A stretch of 64,000 bases of DNA from Erythrobacteraceae bacterium CFH 75059 (GTDB taxonomy: Bacteria; Pseudomonadota; Alphaproteobacteria; Sphingomonadales; Sphingomonadaceae), in contig SJSR01000002.1 in NCBI GenBank assembly GCA_004331795.1, positions 620,001 to 684,000 of the forward strand. Reading direction: 5' to 3'. Both the position numbers and the translations under genes were made by a program. Below, one piece after another: positions 8,364 to 18,213 of the stretch. The notes under the pieces were generated by a model. The model made no database searches and was not told the origin of the DNA. It saw nothing but the letters and a program-made list of their open reading frames with translations. Position 1 is the first letter of the stretch. The number at the start of each line of letters is the position of its first letter.

Positions 8364-10001
8364 TCAGATCTGGATCACATGCACCTGCGGGTTCTTGCCG
8401 CTCCACCGACGGGCGGCCTGCCGGACGGCAACCCGCATCGCCTCCTGCAGCGCCGCTGCATCGCTGCGCCTGATGTCGCGTCGACGCGCCGCCTTGCCGG
8501 CGTCAGCCACCGCCTCCTCGACGAACTGCTCGTGATCTTCGTCGAGCGGCAGGCCGAAGCTGTGCACGGCGAGGATCGCATCCTCCTGCGCGACGACGAC
8601 CACGAGGCCGTTCGCGGCCAGCCGCCGCCGCGCCGTGACGGCATCGCCATCGGCAGGGATGATGAGGTCGCCATCGAGCACCAGACGGCCGGTCCGCACC
8701 CGCGCGATCACCTCCGGCGTGCCGGGCGCAAGCCGCACAATGTCGCCGTTCTTCTGAAGGAGACTGTGCGGCACGCCGCGCGCCTTTCCAAGGCGTGCGT
8801 GCTCGACGAGGTGACGCAGCTCCCCGTGGACCGGCACGAGGATGTCTGGCCGCAAGCAGTCGATGAGGGTGTTCAACTCCGGCTGTCCGGGGTGGCCGGA
8901 AACATGGATGCGGCGCTGATCGTCCATGACCATGCGGATGCCGCGGCCCGCCAAGGCGTTCTGGACCTGACCGACGGCGACTTCGTTGCCGGGGATCTGG
9001 CGACTGGAGAAGAGCACGACGTCGCCTTCTGCCAGCTCGACCGGATGCGTTCCTTCGGCCATTCTCGCGAGGGCCGCCCGCGGCTCCCCCTGCCCGCCGG
9101 TCGCCAGCACCATGACCTGCCCCCGCGGCAGCTGCATGGCTTCCTCGGCGCTGATGGGGCGGGGAAACCCGACGAGATAGCCGCGTTGCTGCGCCACCTC
9201 GATGATGCGGTCGATCGACCGTCCCGCGACACAGATCTGCCGCCCCGTTTCGCGCGCCACCTCGCCGAGCGACTGAAGCCGCGCCACGTTCGAAGCGAAG
9301 GTGGTGACCACGATCCTGCTGTCCGGATGACGACGCACCTCCTCGAGCAGGCCCTTGTACACGGCACCCTCGGACCCGCTCGGGGTTGGCTTGAAGACGT
9401 TCGTGGAGTCGCTGACCAGCGCAAGCACACCTTCGTCGCCAAGCGCACGCAGCTCGTCGAGATCAGCCGGTTCATCGATGATCGGCTCGGCGTCGAATTT
9501 CCAGTCGCCGGAGTGGAACACCCGCCCGTGGGCCGTGTCGATGAGCAGCGCATTCGCCTCGGCAATGGAATGCGCCATGGGCAGGAAGGTGAGCGTGAAC
9601 GGCCCGAGCCGGAACGGCTCGCGGAGGGCGTCGATGACGTGAACCTCCACCCGGTCGCTCAGACCCGCCTCGGCGAGCTTGCGCGCGATCAGCTCGGCGG
9701 CGAACGGCATGGCGTAGATCGGCAGGTGGAGTTCGTCCGCCAGATAAGGGATGGCGCCGATGTGGTCCTCGTGACCGTGCGTGATCACGAGGCCGACCAC
9801 CTCGGACAGGCGCTCCTCCACGAACTCCAGATCGGGGAACACCAGATCCACGCCCGGATAGCGTCCGCCGGAGAACGTCATCCCGAGGTCGACCATCAGC
9901 CACTTGCCGTCGCAGCCGTAGAGGGTGACGTTCATCCCCACCTCGCCGGAGCCGCCCAGCGCCAGGAAAAGAAGCTCGTTCTCGGGTGTGCCGTTCTTCA
10001 T
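8364..10001 (-). CDS. rnj: Ribonuclease J
   Basis: 545 aa metallo-beta-lactamase/beta-CASP RNase with 5'-3' exonuclease and endonuclease activity, acting on mRNA turnover and rRNA maturation. The metal-binding motif is [15 protein letters not shown] near residue 75. Further ligands lie in [14 protein letters not shown] and in SGDWKFD, and the beta-CASP part contains VSDSTNVF and the motif [17 protein letters not shown]-terminal domain of about 100 residues completes the expected length. The ATG at 10001 overlaps the coaX stop (ATGA). This genome also has RNase E in the window, as is usual for alphaproteobacteria that keep both enzymes. Confidence 0.96.
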   Translation of the reverse strand: MKNGTPENELLFLALGGSGEVGMNVTLYGCDGKWLMVDLGMTFSGGRYPGVDLVFPDLEFVEERLSEVVGLVITHGHEDHIGAIPYLADELHLPIYAMPFAAELIARKLAEAGLSDRVEVHVIDALREPFRLGPFTLTFLPMAHSIAEANALLIDTAHGRVFHSGDWKFDAEPIIDEPADLDELRALGDEGVLALVSDSTNVFKPTPSGSEGAVYKGLLEEVRRHPDSRIVVTTFASNVARLQSLGEVARETGRQICVAGRSIDRIIEVAQQRGYLVGFPRPISAEEAMQLPRGQVMVLATGGQGEPRAALARMAEGTHPVELAEGDVVLFSSRQIPGNEVAVGQVQNALAGRGIRMVMDDQRRIHVSGHPGQPELNTLIDCLRPDILVPVHGELRHLVEHARLGKARGVPHSLLQKNGDIVRLAPGTPEVIARVRTGRLVLDGDLIIPADGDAVTARRRLAANGLVVVVAQEDAILAVHSFGLPLDEDHEQFVEEAVADAGKAARRRDIRRSDAAALQEAMRVAVRQAARRWSGKNPQVHVIQI

Positions 10002-10789
10002 CGCCGGTTCCGTCTTGCCATCAGGGCGAGCCCTTTCAAGGTGAGGTCTCCATCCACCACGTCGAACAAACGCGTGTGTTCCTGAAACAGCACCGCAAGG
10101 CCGCCTGTTGCGATGACGGTGCAGGGGCGGCCGATCTCGTTCCGCATGCGCGTCACCAGCCCCTCGATCATGGCGACATAGCCCCAGAACAGGCCGACGC
10201 GCATCTGCTCCTCCGTCGTGCGGGCGACGATCTGTGCTCCGGCGGGTGGTGACACCGGCACCCGCGGCAGTTTGGCCGTGTTGGCAACCAGCGCTTCAAG
10301 CGAGAGATTGATGCCGGGCGCGATGATCCCGCCCTTGTATGCTCCGTCGGCGGCCACGTGATCAAAGGTGGTGGCCGTGCCAAAATCGACGACGATGAGG
10401 TCGCCCGGATGCTCGGCGTGCGCCGCCACCGCGTTCAGCGCCCGGTCCGCGCCCAAGGAGGCAGGATCGGGCAAATCTATCCGCATCGGCCATCCCGTCT
10501 CCCCCTCGCCTGCAAACTCGGCGGTGACACCGAAATAGCGGCTGGCTAGCTGCGCAAGGTTGTGCCGTGCGCGGGGCACGACGGTGCCGATGATGCACGC
10601 ATTGATTTCGGTCCGCGCGTGCCCCTCGATGGCGAGCAGTTGCAGAAGCCAGACCGCGTACTCGTCCGCAGTGCGGCGCGGGTCGGTGGCGATGCGCCAG
10701 CGTGCGCAGATGCGGGGCGCGGCGCCCCCTTCGGCGGCGATCAGGGCAAACACCACGTTCGTGTTGCCGACATCAACGGCGAGAAGCAC
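9998..10789 (-). CDS. coaX: Type III pantothenate kinase
   Basis: 263 aa. Phosphorylates pantothenate in the first committed step of coenzyme A synthesis. It has the acetate/sugar-kinase-fold signatures of Coa[13 protein letters not shown] at the N-terminus, [13 protein letters not shown], and [11 protein letters not shown] followed by [15 protein letters not shown]. It starts with GTG at 10789, 3 nt after the birA stop, and overlaps rnj by 4 nt. The order nuoN-birA-coaX-rnj is a recurring alphaproteobacterial arrangement. CoaX enzymes are not feedback-inhibited by CoA in the families studied. Confidence 0.96.
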   Translation of the reverse strand: MLLAVDVGNTNVVFALIAAEGGAAPRICARWRIATDPRRTADEYAVWLLQLLAIEGHARTEINACIIGTVVPRARHNLAQLASRYFGVTAEFAGEGETGWPMRIDLPDPASLGADRALNAVAAHAEHPGDLIVVDFGTATTFDHVAADGAYKGGIIAPGINLSLEALVANTAKLPRVPVSPPAGAQIVARTTEEQMRVGLFWGYVAMIEGLVTRMRNEIGRPCTVIATGGLAVLFQEHTRLFDVVDGDLTLKGLALMARRNRR

Positions 10790-10792
10790 GGT

Positions 10793-11536
10793 TCACACCT
10801 CCGTCACGAGCGAAACGTCGCCAGCGGTGATCTGGCGCACGGTCCCATCCGCTGTCCTGACGAGAAGCGCGCCATCGGCTGTCAGCGACTGAAAACGGCC
10901 GGTCTCCTCGCTGGCACCGGCGCGGAAACTGAGCGGCGTTCCGGCCGGATGCGCCCTGTCCAGCCAGTCGCGGATGATCGGCCCCAGTCCGTGCGACCGC
11001 CAGCGCGCGACGCACTCGGCCATGTGCTCGGCAAGCGCGGCGGCAAACGTGTCGCGATCCGGTGAAGGTCCAAATTGCGCCAGAGCAACCGTGGGGCGGT
11101 CAGGCAGGGCCGGCGCCGAGGCAAGGTTCACGCCGATGCCGACGACCACCCATTGCTGCTGCCGTTCGAGGAGTATTCCCGCCGCCTTGGCCTTGCCGAT
11201 CAGCAGGTCGTTCGGCCACTTGAGCATCAGCGGTAGTTCGGGGGCGAGACACGGGCGCACGGCTTCGAACAGGGCGAGACCCGCTGCAAGCGAAAGGCTG
11301 GCCGGCGCGGGGTCGGTAGCCGTGACGCGCACGGCCGTCGACCCCATGAAATTGCCGCTGCCGTCATGCCAGTGCCGCCCGAGACGCCCGCGACCGTCCG
11401 ACTGCCGGTCCGCGATCAGCCACTCCCCCTCCGCAGGCGGATCACCGGCAGCGATGCGGGCGAGCAGGTCCGAATTCGTGGAACCGGTTTCGCGGACGGT
11501 GCGCAGCGAGATGGAAGGTCCAACCCTCCCGCTCAT
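10793..11536 (-). CDS. birA: Biotin--[acetyl-CoA-carboxylase] ligase
   Basis: 247 aa. Activates biotin with ATP and transfers it to the biotin carboxyl carrier protein. Motifs in order: TGSTNSDLLARI, GRGRLGRHWHDGSGNFMGS (biotinyl-AMP loop), LKWPNDLLI and VVVGIGVNLA, followed by the small C-terminal barrel. There is no N-terminal helix-turn-helix, so this is a monofunctional ligase rather than the BirA repressor type. Its ATG overlaps the nuoN stop by 4 nt. Confidence 0.95.
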   Translation of the reverse strand: MSGRVGPSISLRTVRETGSTNSDLLARIAAGDPPAEGEWLIADRQSDGRGRLGRHWHDGSGNFMGSTAVRVTATDPAPASLSLAAGLALFEAVRPCLAPELPLMLKWPNDLLIGKAKAAGILLERQQQWVVVGIGVNLASAPALPDRPTVALAQFGPSPDRDTFAAALAEHMAECVARWRSHGLGPIIRDWLDRAHPAGTPLSFRAGASEETGRFQSLTADGALLVRTADGTVRQITAGDVSLVTEV

Positions 11537-13008
11537 GCCGTCAGGAACAGCGCGCTCGCCGCCGCCGCCGCCCAGCGCTCCATCGCCGGAGTGAGCAGGA
11601 ATCCGAGCGGCGAGAGGAGCACCGTCGATGCCGCGAGCACCGACCAGTGGCCGGCCGGGTTGCGGGCCACTTCCGCACGCGCGTCGGATGACGGGCGGGC
11701 GTCGAAGAACATGACCTTGACGAACTTGATGTAGTAGAAGGCACCGATCACGCTCGCAGCAATGCCCACAGTTGCCAGCGCGATCAGCCCGGCGTCGACC
11801 GCCGCCTGGAACACGACCAGCTTGGCGTAGAACCCGAACAGCGGCGGGATGCCGGCCAGGCTGAACATCAGCACCAGCAACGCCCAGGCGAGCGCCGGCT
11901 TGCGCTGGGCGAGGCCGGCGATGCTGCCGAACGTCTCCATCGGCACCCCGTCAGCGTCGTGCAGCATGAGCAGCGCGACGAAGCTGCCCAGGGTCATGAC
12001 CGCATAGATCGCCAGGTAGATGAGCATGGCGCTGACCCCGGCGGCCGTTCCTGTCGCCAGCCCGATCAGCAGAAAGCCGACATTGTTGATCGAGCTGTAG
12101 GCGAGCACCCGCTTGAGGTTTTCCTGCCCGATCGCGCCCAGGGCGCCGACGACGATGGAGGCCAGCGCGACAAAGGCGACAATCTGCTGCCAGGCGGCGA
12201 ACTGCTCCCCGAAGGCGCTGAAGGACAGCCGCGTCAGGATGGCGACAGCGGCGATCTTCGGCGCACCGGCGAAGAAGGTCGTCACCGGCGTCGGCGCGCC
12301 GTCATACACGTCGGGCGTCCACATGTGGAATGGGACGGCCGAGATCTTGAACGCCAGCCCGGCAAAGACGAGCACGATCCCGAAGAGCGCGCCGGTGCCA
12401 AGCTCGCCGGCTAGGGCAGTGCGGATTGCATCAAAGTTCGTGCTGCCGGCGAATCCGTACACGAGGCTCATCCCGTAAAGCAGAATGCCGCTCGCAAGGC
12501 CGCCGAGGATGAAGTACTTCAGGCCCGCTTCGGCAGACCGCATGTCACTGCGGGCGAAGCTTGCGAGGATGTAGGACGAAAGGCTGGACAGCTCGAGCCC
12601 GATGTATAGCGTCATGAGGTCCGTGGCCGAAACCAGCAGGCTCATGCCCACGGCGTTGAACAGCAGCAGGACGGGATACTCGCCACGATACTGTCCGCGC
12701 CGCTCGAAGAAGCTCGGCGTGACGACGAGGCAGGCGAAGGTGCTCAGGTAGATCAGCAGCTTGGCGACGGCGGAGAAGGCGTCGAGCCGCAGCAGCGCGC
12801 CGAAAGCATTCGCGTCCGGACCCGCCGTGCCGTTCAGCAGCAGCGCGAGGGTGTAGATCGACGCACCGGCAAGCGCGGACGCCGCCGCAATCGTGAGCAC
12901 ACGTGCGGCCGCTCGCGGCAACCATGCCGAGAGCAGCAGCAGCACGAGAGCGACCAGACACAGGCCGAGTTCGGCGCCGATCAGCATCAACGAGGTTGCA
13001 AAGTTCAT
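11533..13008 (-). CDS. nuoN: NADH-quinone oxidoreductase subunit N
   Basis: 491 aa, about 14 membrane helices. One of the three antiporter-like proton-pumping subunits in the membrane arm of complex I. Typical stretches are LYIGLELSSLSSYIL (the Glu on helix 5), FKISAVPFHMWTPDVYDGAP (the conserved Lys and discontinuous helix 7) and NLKRVLAYSSINNVGF. It begins with ATG overlapping the nuoM stop (TGATG) and ends overlapping birA. Length fits the family. Confidence 0.98.
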   Translation of the reverse strand: MNFATSLMLIGAELGLCLVALVLLLLSAWLPRAAARVLTIAAASALAGASIYTLALLLNGTAGPDANAFGALLRLDAFSAVAKLLIYLSTFACLVVTPSFFERRGQYRGEYPVLLLFNAVGMSLLVSATDLMTLYIGLELSSLSSYILASFARSDMRSAEAGLKYFILGGLASGILLYGMSLVYGFAGSTNFDAIRTALAGELGTGALFGIVLVFAGLAFKISAVPFHMWTPDVYDGAPTPVTTFFAGAPKIAAVAILTRLSFSAFGEQFAAWQQIVAFVALASIVVGALGAIGQENLKRVLAYSSINNVGFLLIGLATGTAAGVSAMLIYLAIYAVMTLGSFVALLMLHDADGVPMETFGSIAGLAQRKPALAWALLVLMFSLAGIPPLFGFYAKLVVFQAAVDAGLIALATVGIAASVIGAFYYIKFVKVMFFDARPSSDARAEVARNPAGHWSVLAASTVLLSPLGFLLTPAMERWAAAAASALFLTA

Positions 13009-14558
13009 CAGTGGTGCCCTTCACCGGTCGCCGCACGGTGAGCAATCGCGTTCGCCGGAAGCTCGCGCGGCTCTCCGATCACCGGTAGGGCATCTCCGGC
13101 AGGTGCCGCACGGGCAAGTCTTGCCTCGAGAGCGGCGATGTCGTTGCGCATCGGGGCGAGAAAGGGTTCGGGATAGACGCCCATCCACAGCACGGCTGCC
13201 GCAATCGGTGTGAGAAGCGTCCACTCGCGCGCCGTCAGATCGGGCATACGTGCGGCTTCCGGCGTCCTGTGACCGCCATAGGCAATGCGGGCGTAGAGGT
13301 AGAGCATGTAGCCCGCACCAAGAATGATGCCCGTCGTCAGGACAAGGGCAGCCCAGCTGGAAATCTGGTACACCCCCGCCAGGCTCAGGAATTCGGCCAC
13401 GAAACCGCTTGTGCCGGGCAGCCCGATCGCCGCCATGGTGAAGAACAGGAAGAACACGGCGTAGCGCGGCATTGTGTCGGCAAGGCCGCCATAGCGCGCG
13501 ATTTCCCGCGTATGCAGACGGTCATAGATCACGCCCACGCACAGGAACAGCGCGCCCGACACCAGACCATGCGAGAGCATCATGATCATGGCGCCCTCGA
13601 GTCCCTGGACGTTGAAGGCGAACAGTCCGGCCGTGACGATCGCCATGTGCGCGACCGAGGAGTAGGCGATCAGCTTCTTCATGTCCTCCTGGACCAGCGC
13701 GATCAAGCTGGTGATGACGACCGCCGCCATTGACAGGCCGAGGATCAGCCAGGTGAACTGCGCGCTCGCCTCTGGGAACATCGGCAGGCTGAAGCGGATG
13801 AAGCCGTACCCGCCCATCTTGAGCAGAACGCCTGCAAGGATCACCGATCCCGCAGTCGGCGCCTGCACGTGCGCGTCGGGCAGCCAGGTGTGAACTGGCC
13901 ACATCGGCATCTTGACGGCGAAGCTGGCGAAGAACGCCAGCCACAGCCATGTCTGCGCGCCGGCAGGGAAGTCCGTCTGCATCAGGTCCGGGATGTAGGA
14001 CGTGCCGGCCGTGGTGATCATCCACAGCATGGCGATGAGCATCAGGACGGATCCGAGCAGCGTGTAGAGGAAGAACTTGTAGCTTGCGTAGATGCGGTTG
14101 TCGCCGCCCCAGATCCCGATGATCAGATACATCGGAATCAGCCCGGCTTCGAAGAACACGTAGAACAGGATCAGGTCCTGTGCCGCGAACACCCCGATCA
14201 TGAGCGTTTCCATGAACAGGAAGGCGGCCATATACTCGCCCACGCGCGTGTCGATCGCGCGCCAGCTCGCCAGAATGCACAGCGGCATGAGGAAGACGCT
14301 GAGAAGGATCAGCATGAGCGCGATGCCGTCGATCCCGAGCGCCCAGGCAAAACCGGAGAACAGCGGCGCGTATTCCTGGAACTGCCACTGCGGCCCGCCG
14401 ACCTCGTAAAGCCTCCACAGGAGCACGCCGCCGGCAAGGTTCACCAGCGTCGCCCCCAGCGCCAGCTGGCGAGCCGCCGCAGCCTGCAGGAACAGGCACG
14501 CCAGCCCTGCGACCAGCGGCACGAGCATGAGGAGCGAGAGCAAGGGATAACCGGTCAT
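13008..14558 (-). CDS. nuoM: NADH-quinone oxidoreductase subunit M
   Basis: 516 aa antiporter-like subunit of complex I. Key segments are FYVFFEAGLIPMYLIIG (conserved Glu), FFASFAVKMPMWPVHTWLPD (conserved Lys) and DMKKLIAYSSVAHM. The frame stays open upstream to 14675, but that part reads through nuoL in another frame. The ATG at 14558, giving MTGYPLLSLLML and overlapping the nuoL stop by 4 nt, is the clear start. About 14 membrane helices. Confidence 0.98.
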   Translation of the reverse strand: MTGYPLLSLLMLVPLVAGLACLFLQAAAARQLALGATLVNLAGGVLLWRLYEVGGPQWQFQEYAPLFSGFAWALGIDGIALMLILLSVFLMPLCILASWRAIDTRVGEYMAAFLFMETLMIGVFAAQDLILFYVFFEAGLIPMYLIIGIWGGDNRIYASYKFFLYTLLGSVLMLIAMLWMITTAGTSYIPDLMQTDFPAGAQTWLWLAFFASFAVKMPMWPVHTWLPDAHVQAPTAGSVILAGVLLKMGGYGFIRFSLPMFPEASAQFTWLILGLSMAAVVITSLIALVQEDMKKLIAYSSVAHMAIVTAGLFAFNVQGLEGAMIMMLSHGLVSGALFLCVGVIYDRLHTREIARYGGLADTMPRYAVFFLFFTMAAIGLPGTSGFVAEFLSLAGVYQISSWAALVLTTGIILGAGYMLYLYARIAYGGHRTPEAARMPDLTAREWTLLTPIAAAVLWMGVYPEPFLAPMRNDIAALEARLARAAPAGDALPVIGEPRELPANAIAHRAATGEGHH

Positions 14559-16615
14559 CGCACAAGCACCCAGCTCACCGCCGCGACCACGCCGAGCAGC
14601 ATGACAAAGGCGTAGTTTGCCAGCTGGCCGTTCTGCAGGTGACGGACCGCGCGGCTTCCGCGCCGCACCACCCAAGCCGCGCCATCAGGCCCGAAGCGGT
14701 CGACCAGGCCGACATCCCCGCGCCGCCAGAACAGCCGGCCGAGCCAGAAGGCCGGGCGCACGAACACGGCGTTGTAAATTTCGTCGAAGTACCATTTGCG
14801 GTACACGAAGCGGTAGATCGGGCCGAGCTGCTCGGCCGCCTGTCCGGGCAGGCGCGTATCCCGGAGGTATGCCTGCCAGGCCAGTGCCAGCCCCGCCAGC
14901 ATGGCGATCGTCGCCGCCAGCTTCACCAGCAGGGGCACCTCGTGCATCGCATGCATGAGCGGCGCGTTGTAGAAGATGGAGCCGCCCCAGAACTCCTCGC
15001 GGTCGAGGAAGGCGCCGGAGAAGACGAACCCCGCCGCCACCGCGCCGACCATCAGCACCCCCAGAGGAAGGAGCATCGAGGCCGGGCTTTCGTGCGGATG
15101 GTAGCCGCCGGTGCCGGCCTCGTAATTGGGTGAAGGGACGGCATGCGGCCCCTTGGGCTGCGCGTCTTCCTGGCTCGGCGGATTGTCGGCACCACCATGG
15201 TGAGCATCGTCATGCGCCGCGTGAGCGATGTGCGGGCTGTCGGCCCACCGCGGCCGCCCGAAGAACGTCAGGAACATCAGGCGCCAGCTGTAGAAGCTTG
15301 TGAGGAAGGCCGCGAACGCACCGACCCAGAACGCGAAACGCCCCATCTCGCTGCCGCGGGCAAACGCCACCTCGAGGATCGCGTCCTTGGAATGGAAGCC
15401 CGCAAAGCCGCCGATGCCGTAGATGCCGACGCCTGTGATCGCCAGCGTGCCGATCAGCATCGCCCAGAACGTGACCGGAATATCGCGCCGGAGGGCGCCG
15501 TAATAGCGCATGTCCTGCTCGTGATGCATCGCGTGGATGACGCTGCCCGCGCCGAGAAACAGCAGGGCCTTGAAGAAGGCATGGGTGAACAGGTGGAACA
15601 TGGCCGCCCCGTAGGCGCCGACGCCAGCGGCAAAGAACATGTAACCGAGCTGGGAACAGGTCGAATAGGCAATCACCCGCTTGATGTCCCACTGGGTCGT
15701 ACCGACCGTAGCGGCGAAGAGACAAGTGGCGGCACCGATGAAGGTGACGAGCGCAAGCGCGACCGGTGCCGTCTCGAACATGGGCGACAGGCGGCACACC
15801 ATGAACACCCCGGCCGTCACCATGGTGGCGGCATGGATCAGCGCCGACACCGGCGTCGGGCCTTCCATCGCGTCGGGCAACCAGGTGTGCAGCCCCAGCT
15901 GCGCCGACTTGCCCATCGCGCCGATGAACAGCAGGATGCACAAGACGTCCATCGTCTGCAGACGCATGCCGAGGAAGGTGATGGTCGCCCCGCTCATCGC
16001 CGGCGCGGCGTCGAGGATCTGGCCGATGGAGGTGGTGCCGAACACCAGAAACGTGCCGAAGATCCCCAGCATGAACCCGAGATCGCCGACGCGATTGACC
16101 ACGAACGCCTTGATCGCCGCCGCATTCGCGCTCGGCTTGCGGTACCAGAAACCGATGAGCAGGTAAGAGGCCAGCCCCACCCCCTCCCAGCCGAAGAACA
16201 TCTGCACGAGGTTGTCCGCCGTCACCAGCATGAGCATGGCGAAGGTGAACAGGCTGAGGTAGGCGAAGAAGCGCGGCTGGTCCGGATCCTCGGCCATGTA
16301 GCCCCAGGAATAAATGTGCACGAGCGCAGACACGCTCGTGATGACGACCAGCATGACCGCCGTCAGCGTGTCCACCCGCAACGCCCAGTCGAACACCAGC
16401 GTCCCCGACTGGACCCAGGGCGCGACCGGCACGAGAGCCGGAGACGCCTCGCCCGTCAGGAAGCCGAGGAAGATCGGCCAGGACAGGGCACACGCAACGA
16501 GCAGAGCGCCGGTCGTCACCGCCTTGGCAAAGACCGGCGGCGCCGCCTTGTTGACGATGCCGGCCGCCAGCGCCGCCAGCAACGGCAGGAACACGATGAT
16601 GGTGATGGGTTGCAC
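14555..16615 (-). CDS. nuoL: NADH-quinone oxidoreductase subunit L
   Basis: 686 aa, the distal antiporter-like subunit with the long lateral helix. Visible signatures: FFGWEGVGLASYLLIGFWY (conserved Glu), MGKSAQLGLHTWLPDAMEGP (conserved Lys), DIKRVIAYSTCSQLGYMF. A loop at about residues 465-515 is rich in His and Asp/Asn (AAHDDAHHGGADNPPSQEDA), an alphaproteobacterial-style variable insert. Start is GTG at 16615, 7 nt after the nuoK stop. The C-terminal helix region has DEIYNAVFVRPAFWLGR. Confidence 0.98.
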   Translation of the reverse strand: MQPITIIVFLPLLAALAAGIVNKAAPPVFAKAVTTGALLVACALSWPIFLGFLTGEASPALVPVAPWVQSGTLVFDWALRVDTLTAVMLVVITSVSALVHIYSWGYMAEDPDQPRFFAYLSLFTFAMLMLVTADNLVQMFFGWEGVGLASYLLIGFWYRKPSANAAAIKAFVVNRVGDLGFMLGIFGTFLVFGTTSIGQILDAAPAMSGATITFLGMRLQTMDVLCILLFIGAMGKSAQLGLHTWLPDAMEGPTPVSALIHAATMVTAGVFMVCRLSPMFETAPVALALVTFIGAATCLFAATVGTTQWDIKRVIAYSTCSQLGYMFFAAGVGAYGAAMFHLFTHAFFKALLFLGAGSVIHAMHHEQDMRYYGALRRDIPVTFWAMLIGTLAITGVGIYGIGGFAGFHSKDAILEVAFARGSEMGRFAFWVGAFAAFLTSFYSWRLMFLTFFGRPRWADSPHIAHAAHDDAHHGGADNPPSQEDAQPKGPHAVPSPNYEAGTGGYHPHESPASMLLPLGVLMVGAVAAGFVFSGAFLDREEFWGGSIFYNAPLMHAMHEVPLLVKLAATIAMLAGLALAWQAYLRDTRLPGQAAEQLGPIYRFVYRKWYFDEIYNAVFVRPAFWLGRLFWRRGDVGLVDRFGPDGAAWVVRRGSRAVRHLQNGQLANYAFVMLLGVVAAVSWVLVR

Positions 16616-16622
16616 CGCGGCC

Positions 16623-16928
16623 TCAGTCCTTCAGCCTGTCGACATCGTCGATCGCGATCGTCCCGCGACCGCGATAGTAGATCACGAGGATCGCCAGCCC
16701 GATCGCCGCTTCCGCTGCCGCCACGGTCAGCACGAACATGGCGAAGATCTGCCCGGTGAGATCGCCGAGAAACGCGCTGAAGCCGACCAGATTGATGTTC
16801 ACGGCGAGCAGGATGAGCTCGATCGCCATCAGGATGACGATGACGTTCTTGCGGTTCAGGAAGATGCCGAGGACGCCGAGGACGAACAGGATGGCGCTGA
16901 CCACGACGTAGTGTTCGATGCCGATCAC
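16623..16928 (-). CDS. nuoK: NADH-quinone oxidoreductase subunit K
   Basis: 101 aa with three membrane helices, the NuoK (MrpC-like) subunit. The family core [20 protein letters not shown] and [10 protein letters not shown] carries the two conserved membrane Glu residues. I prefer the GTG at 16928 (MIGIEHY), which lies 9 nt after GAGGAG and gives exactly the usual 101 residues. The ATG at 16937 directly abuts that ribosome site and would add three residues. Confidence 0.97.
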   Translation of the reverse strand: MIGIEHYVVVSAILFVLGVLGIFLNRKNVIVILMAIELILLAVNINLVGFSAFLGDLTGQIFAMFVLTVAAAEAAIGLAILVIYYRGRGTIAIDDVDRLKD

Positions 16929-16980
16929 GACACGCATCTCCTCGCCCAGCGGAGAAAATCCGTCTTCGAACGAGGTCCGA

Positions 16981-17601
16981 TCACAGCTCGACCCCCTCTC
17001 CCACCTTGGGCCTGGTCATCACTGTGGCATCGACCGGCTTGCGCCCGATCTGCCGCGCGATGTCCTGCCGCGCAGCCGATCCGCGGCGGTCGCGGTGCGT
17101 CAGCACGATCGCCCCGATCATTGCCACGAGAAGGATGAGACCGGCCATCTCGAACAGGAACACATACCGCGTGTAGAGCAGCGCCCCCACGTTCTGGATG
17201 TTGCTGAGCCCCGGCAGCGCCTGCGAGGGCGCGGCCGGCGTGCCGAGCGCCAACCCTCCTGCACGGTAGGCGCCGAAGCCGAGCACCATTTCGGCCAGCA
17301 GCACCAGCGCGACGGCGAAACCCAGCGGGGCGTTGCGCACGAACCCGGCCCGCATGCTCGCCACATCGATGTCCAGCATCATGACGACGAACAGGAACAG
17401 CACCGCAACGGCGCCGACATAGACGATGACGAGCAGCACGGCGACGAATTCGGCACCGACCAACACCATCAGACCGGCTGCGTTGAAGAAGGCGAGGATC
17501 AGCCAGAGGACGGAATGAACGGGGTTGCGCGCGAGGATCACCATCACCGCAGCGAGGATGACGATGGTCGCGAACATGTAGAAGGCAAAGAGCTGGATCA
17601 T
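16981..17601 (-). CDS. nuoJ: NADH-quinone oxidoreductase subunit J
   Basis: 206 aa, five predicted membrane helices. NuoJ hallmarks are [40 protein letters not shown] and [14 protein letters not shown]. The last 35 residues ([20 protein letters not shown] and on) are hydrophilic. ATG at 17601. It is separated from nuoI by 126 bp and from nuoK by 52 bp, looser spacing than in the rest of the operon. Confidence 0.97.
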   Translation of the reverse strand: MIQLFAFYMFATIVILAAVMVILARNPVHSVLWLILAFFNAAGLMVLVGAEFVAVLLVIVYVGAVAVLFLFVVMMLDIDVASMRAGFVRNAPLGFAVALVLLAEMVLGFGAYRAGGLALGTPAAPSQALPGLSNIQNVGALLYTRYVFLFEMAGLILLVAMIGAIVLTHRDRRGSAARQDIARQIGRKPVDATVMTRPKVGEGVEL

Positions 17602-17727
17602 GCTGTTCGTCGCCCCATGCCGTGGCCGGGCTTTGCTCCCCTAAGACAGTCCCGTGGCCGTTTGGACACCGGCGGATCGCACCGGCGCTCCGCTCGTGAC
17701 TCGTGCGCGGTCGTGTTGCTGCCGCCC

Positions 17728-18213
17728 CTAGCGATAGCCGGCGTCGGCTTCAAGGTTGGCCGCGAGCGCGCGTTCCCACTTGTCCCCGTTCGCCAGCAGC
17801 TTGGCCTTGTCGTAAAGCAGCTCCTCGCGCGTCTCCGTCGCGTATTCATAATTCGGCCCCTCCACGATCGCGTCGACCGGGCAGGCCTCCTGACAGAACC
17901 CGCAATAGATGCACTTGGTCATGTCGATGTCGTAGCGCGTCGTGCGCCGGCTGCCGTCCGCGCGGGGCTCGCTCTCGATGGTGATCGCCTGGGCCGGACA
18001 CACCGCCTCGCAGAGCTTGCAGGCAATGCAGCGCTCCTCGCCATTGGGATAGCGCCGCAGCGCATGCTCGCCGCGGAAACGGGGCGAGATCGGGTTCTTC
18101 TCGTAAGGATAGTTGATCGTCGCCTTCGGCTTGAACAGGTAGCGCAGCGTCAGCGCGTGGGCCTTGAGGAATTCCCACAGCGTGAACGACTTGATCAGCT
18201 GAGCCGCGTTCAT
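17728..18213 (-). CDS. nuoI: NADH-quinone oxidoreductase subunit I
   Basis: 161 aa ferredoxin-like subunit carrying clusters N6a and N6b. Two CxxCxxCxxxCP motifs are present: [12 protein letters not shown] and [12 protein letters not shown]. The start is the ATG at 18213 ([15 protein letters not shown]), which overlaps the nuoH stop by 4 nt. The reading frame is open upstream through nuoH but that part is a shadow. Peripheral arm, electron path to NuoB. Confidence 0.98.
   Translation of the reverse strand: MNAAQLIKSFTLWEFLKAHALTLRYLFKPKATINYPYEKNPISPRFRGEHALRRYPNGEERCIACKLCEAVCPAQAITIESEPRADGSRRTTRYDIDMTKCIYCGFCQEACPVDAIVEGPNYEYATETREELLYDKAKLLANGDKWERALAANLEADAGYR

Noticed and set aside
15143-16759. 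538-codon open frame on the plus strand opposite nuoL
   Set aside because: It lies entirely antisense to nuoL and nuoK, which have unmistakable family signatures. The product is a His/Arg/Asp-rich shadow typical of high-GC DNA.
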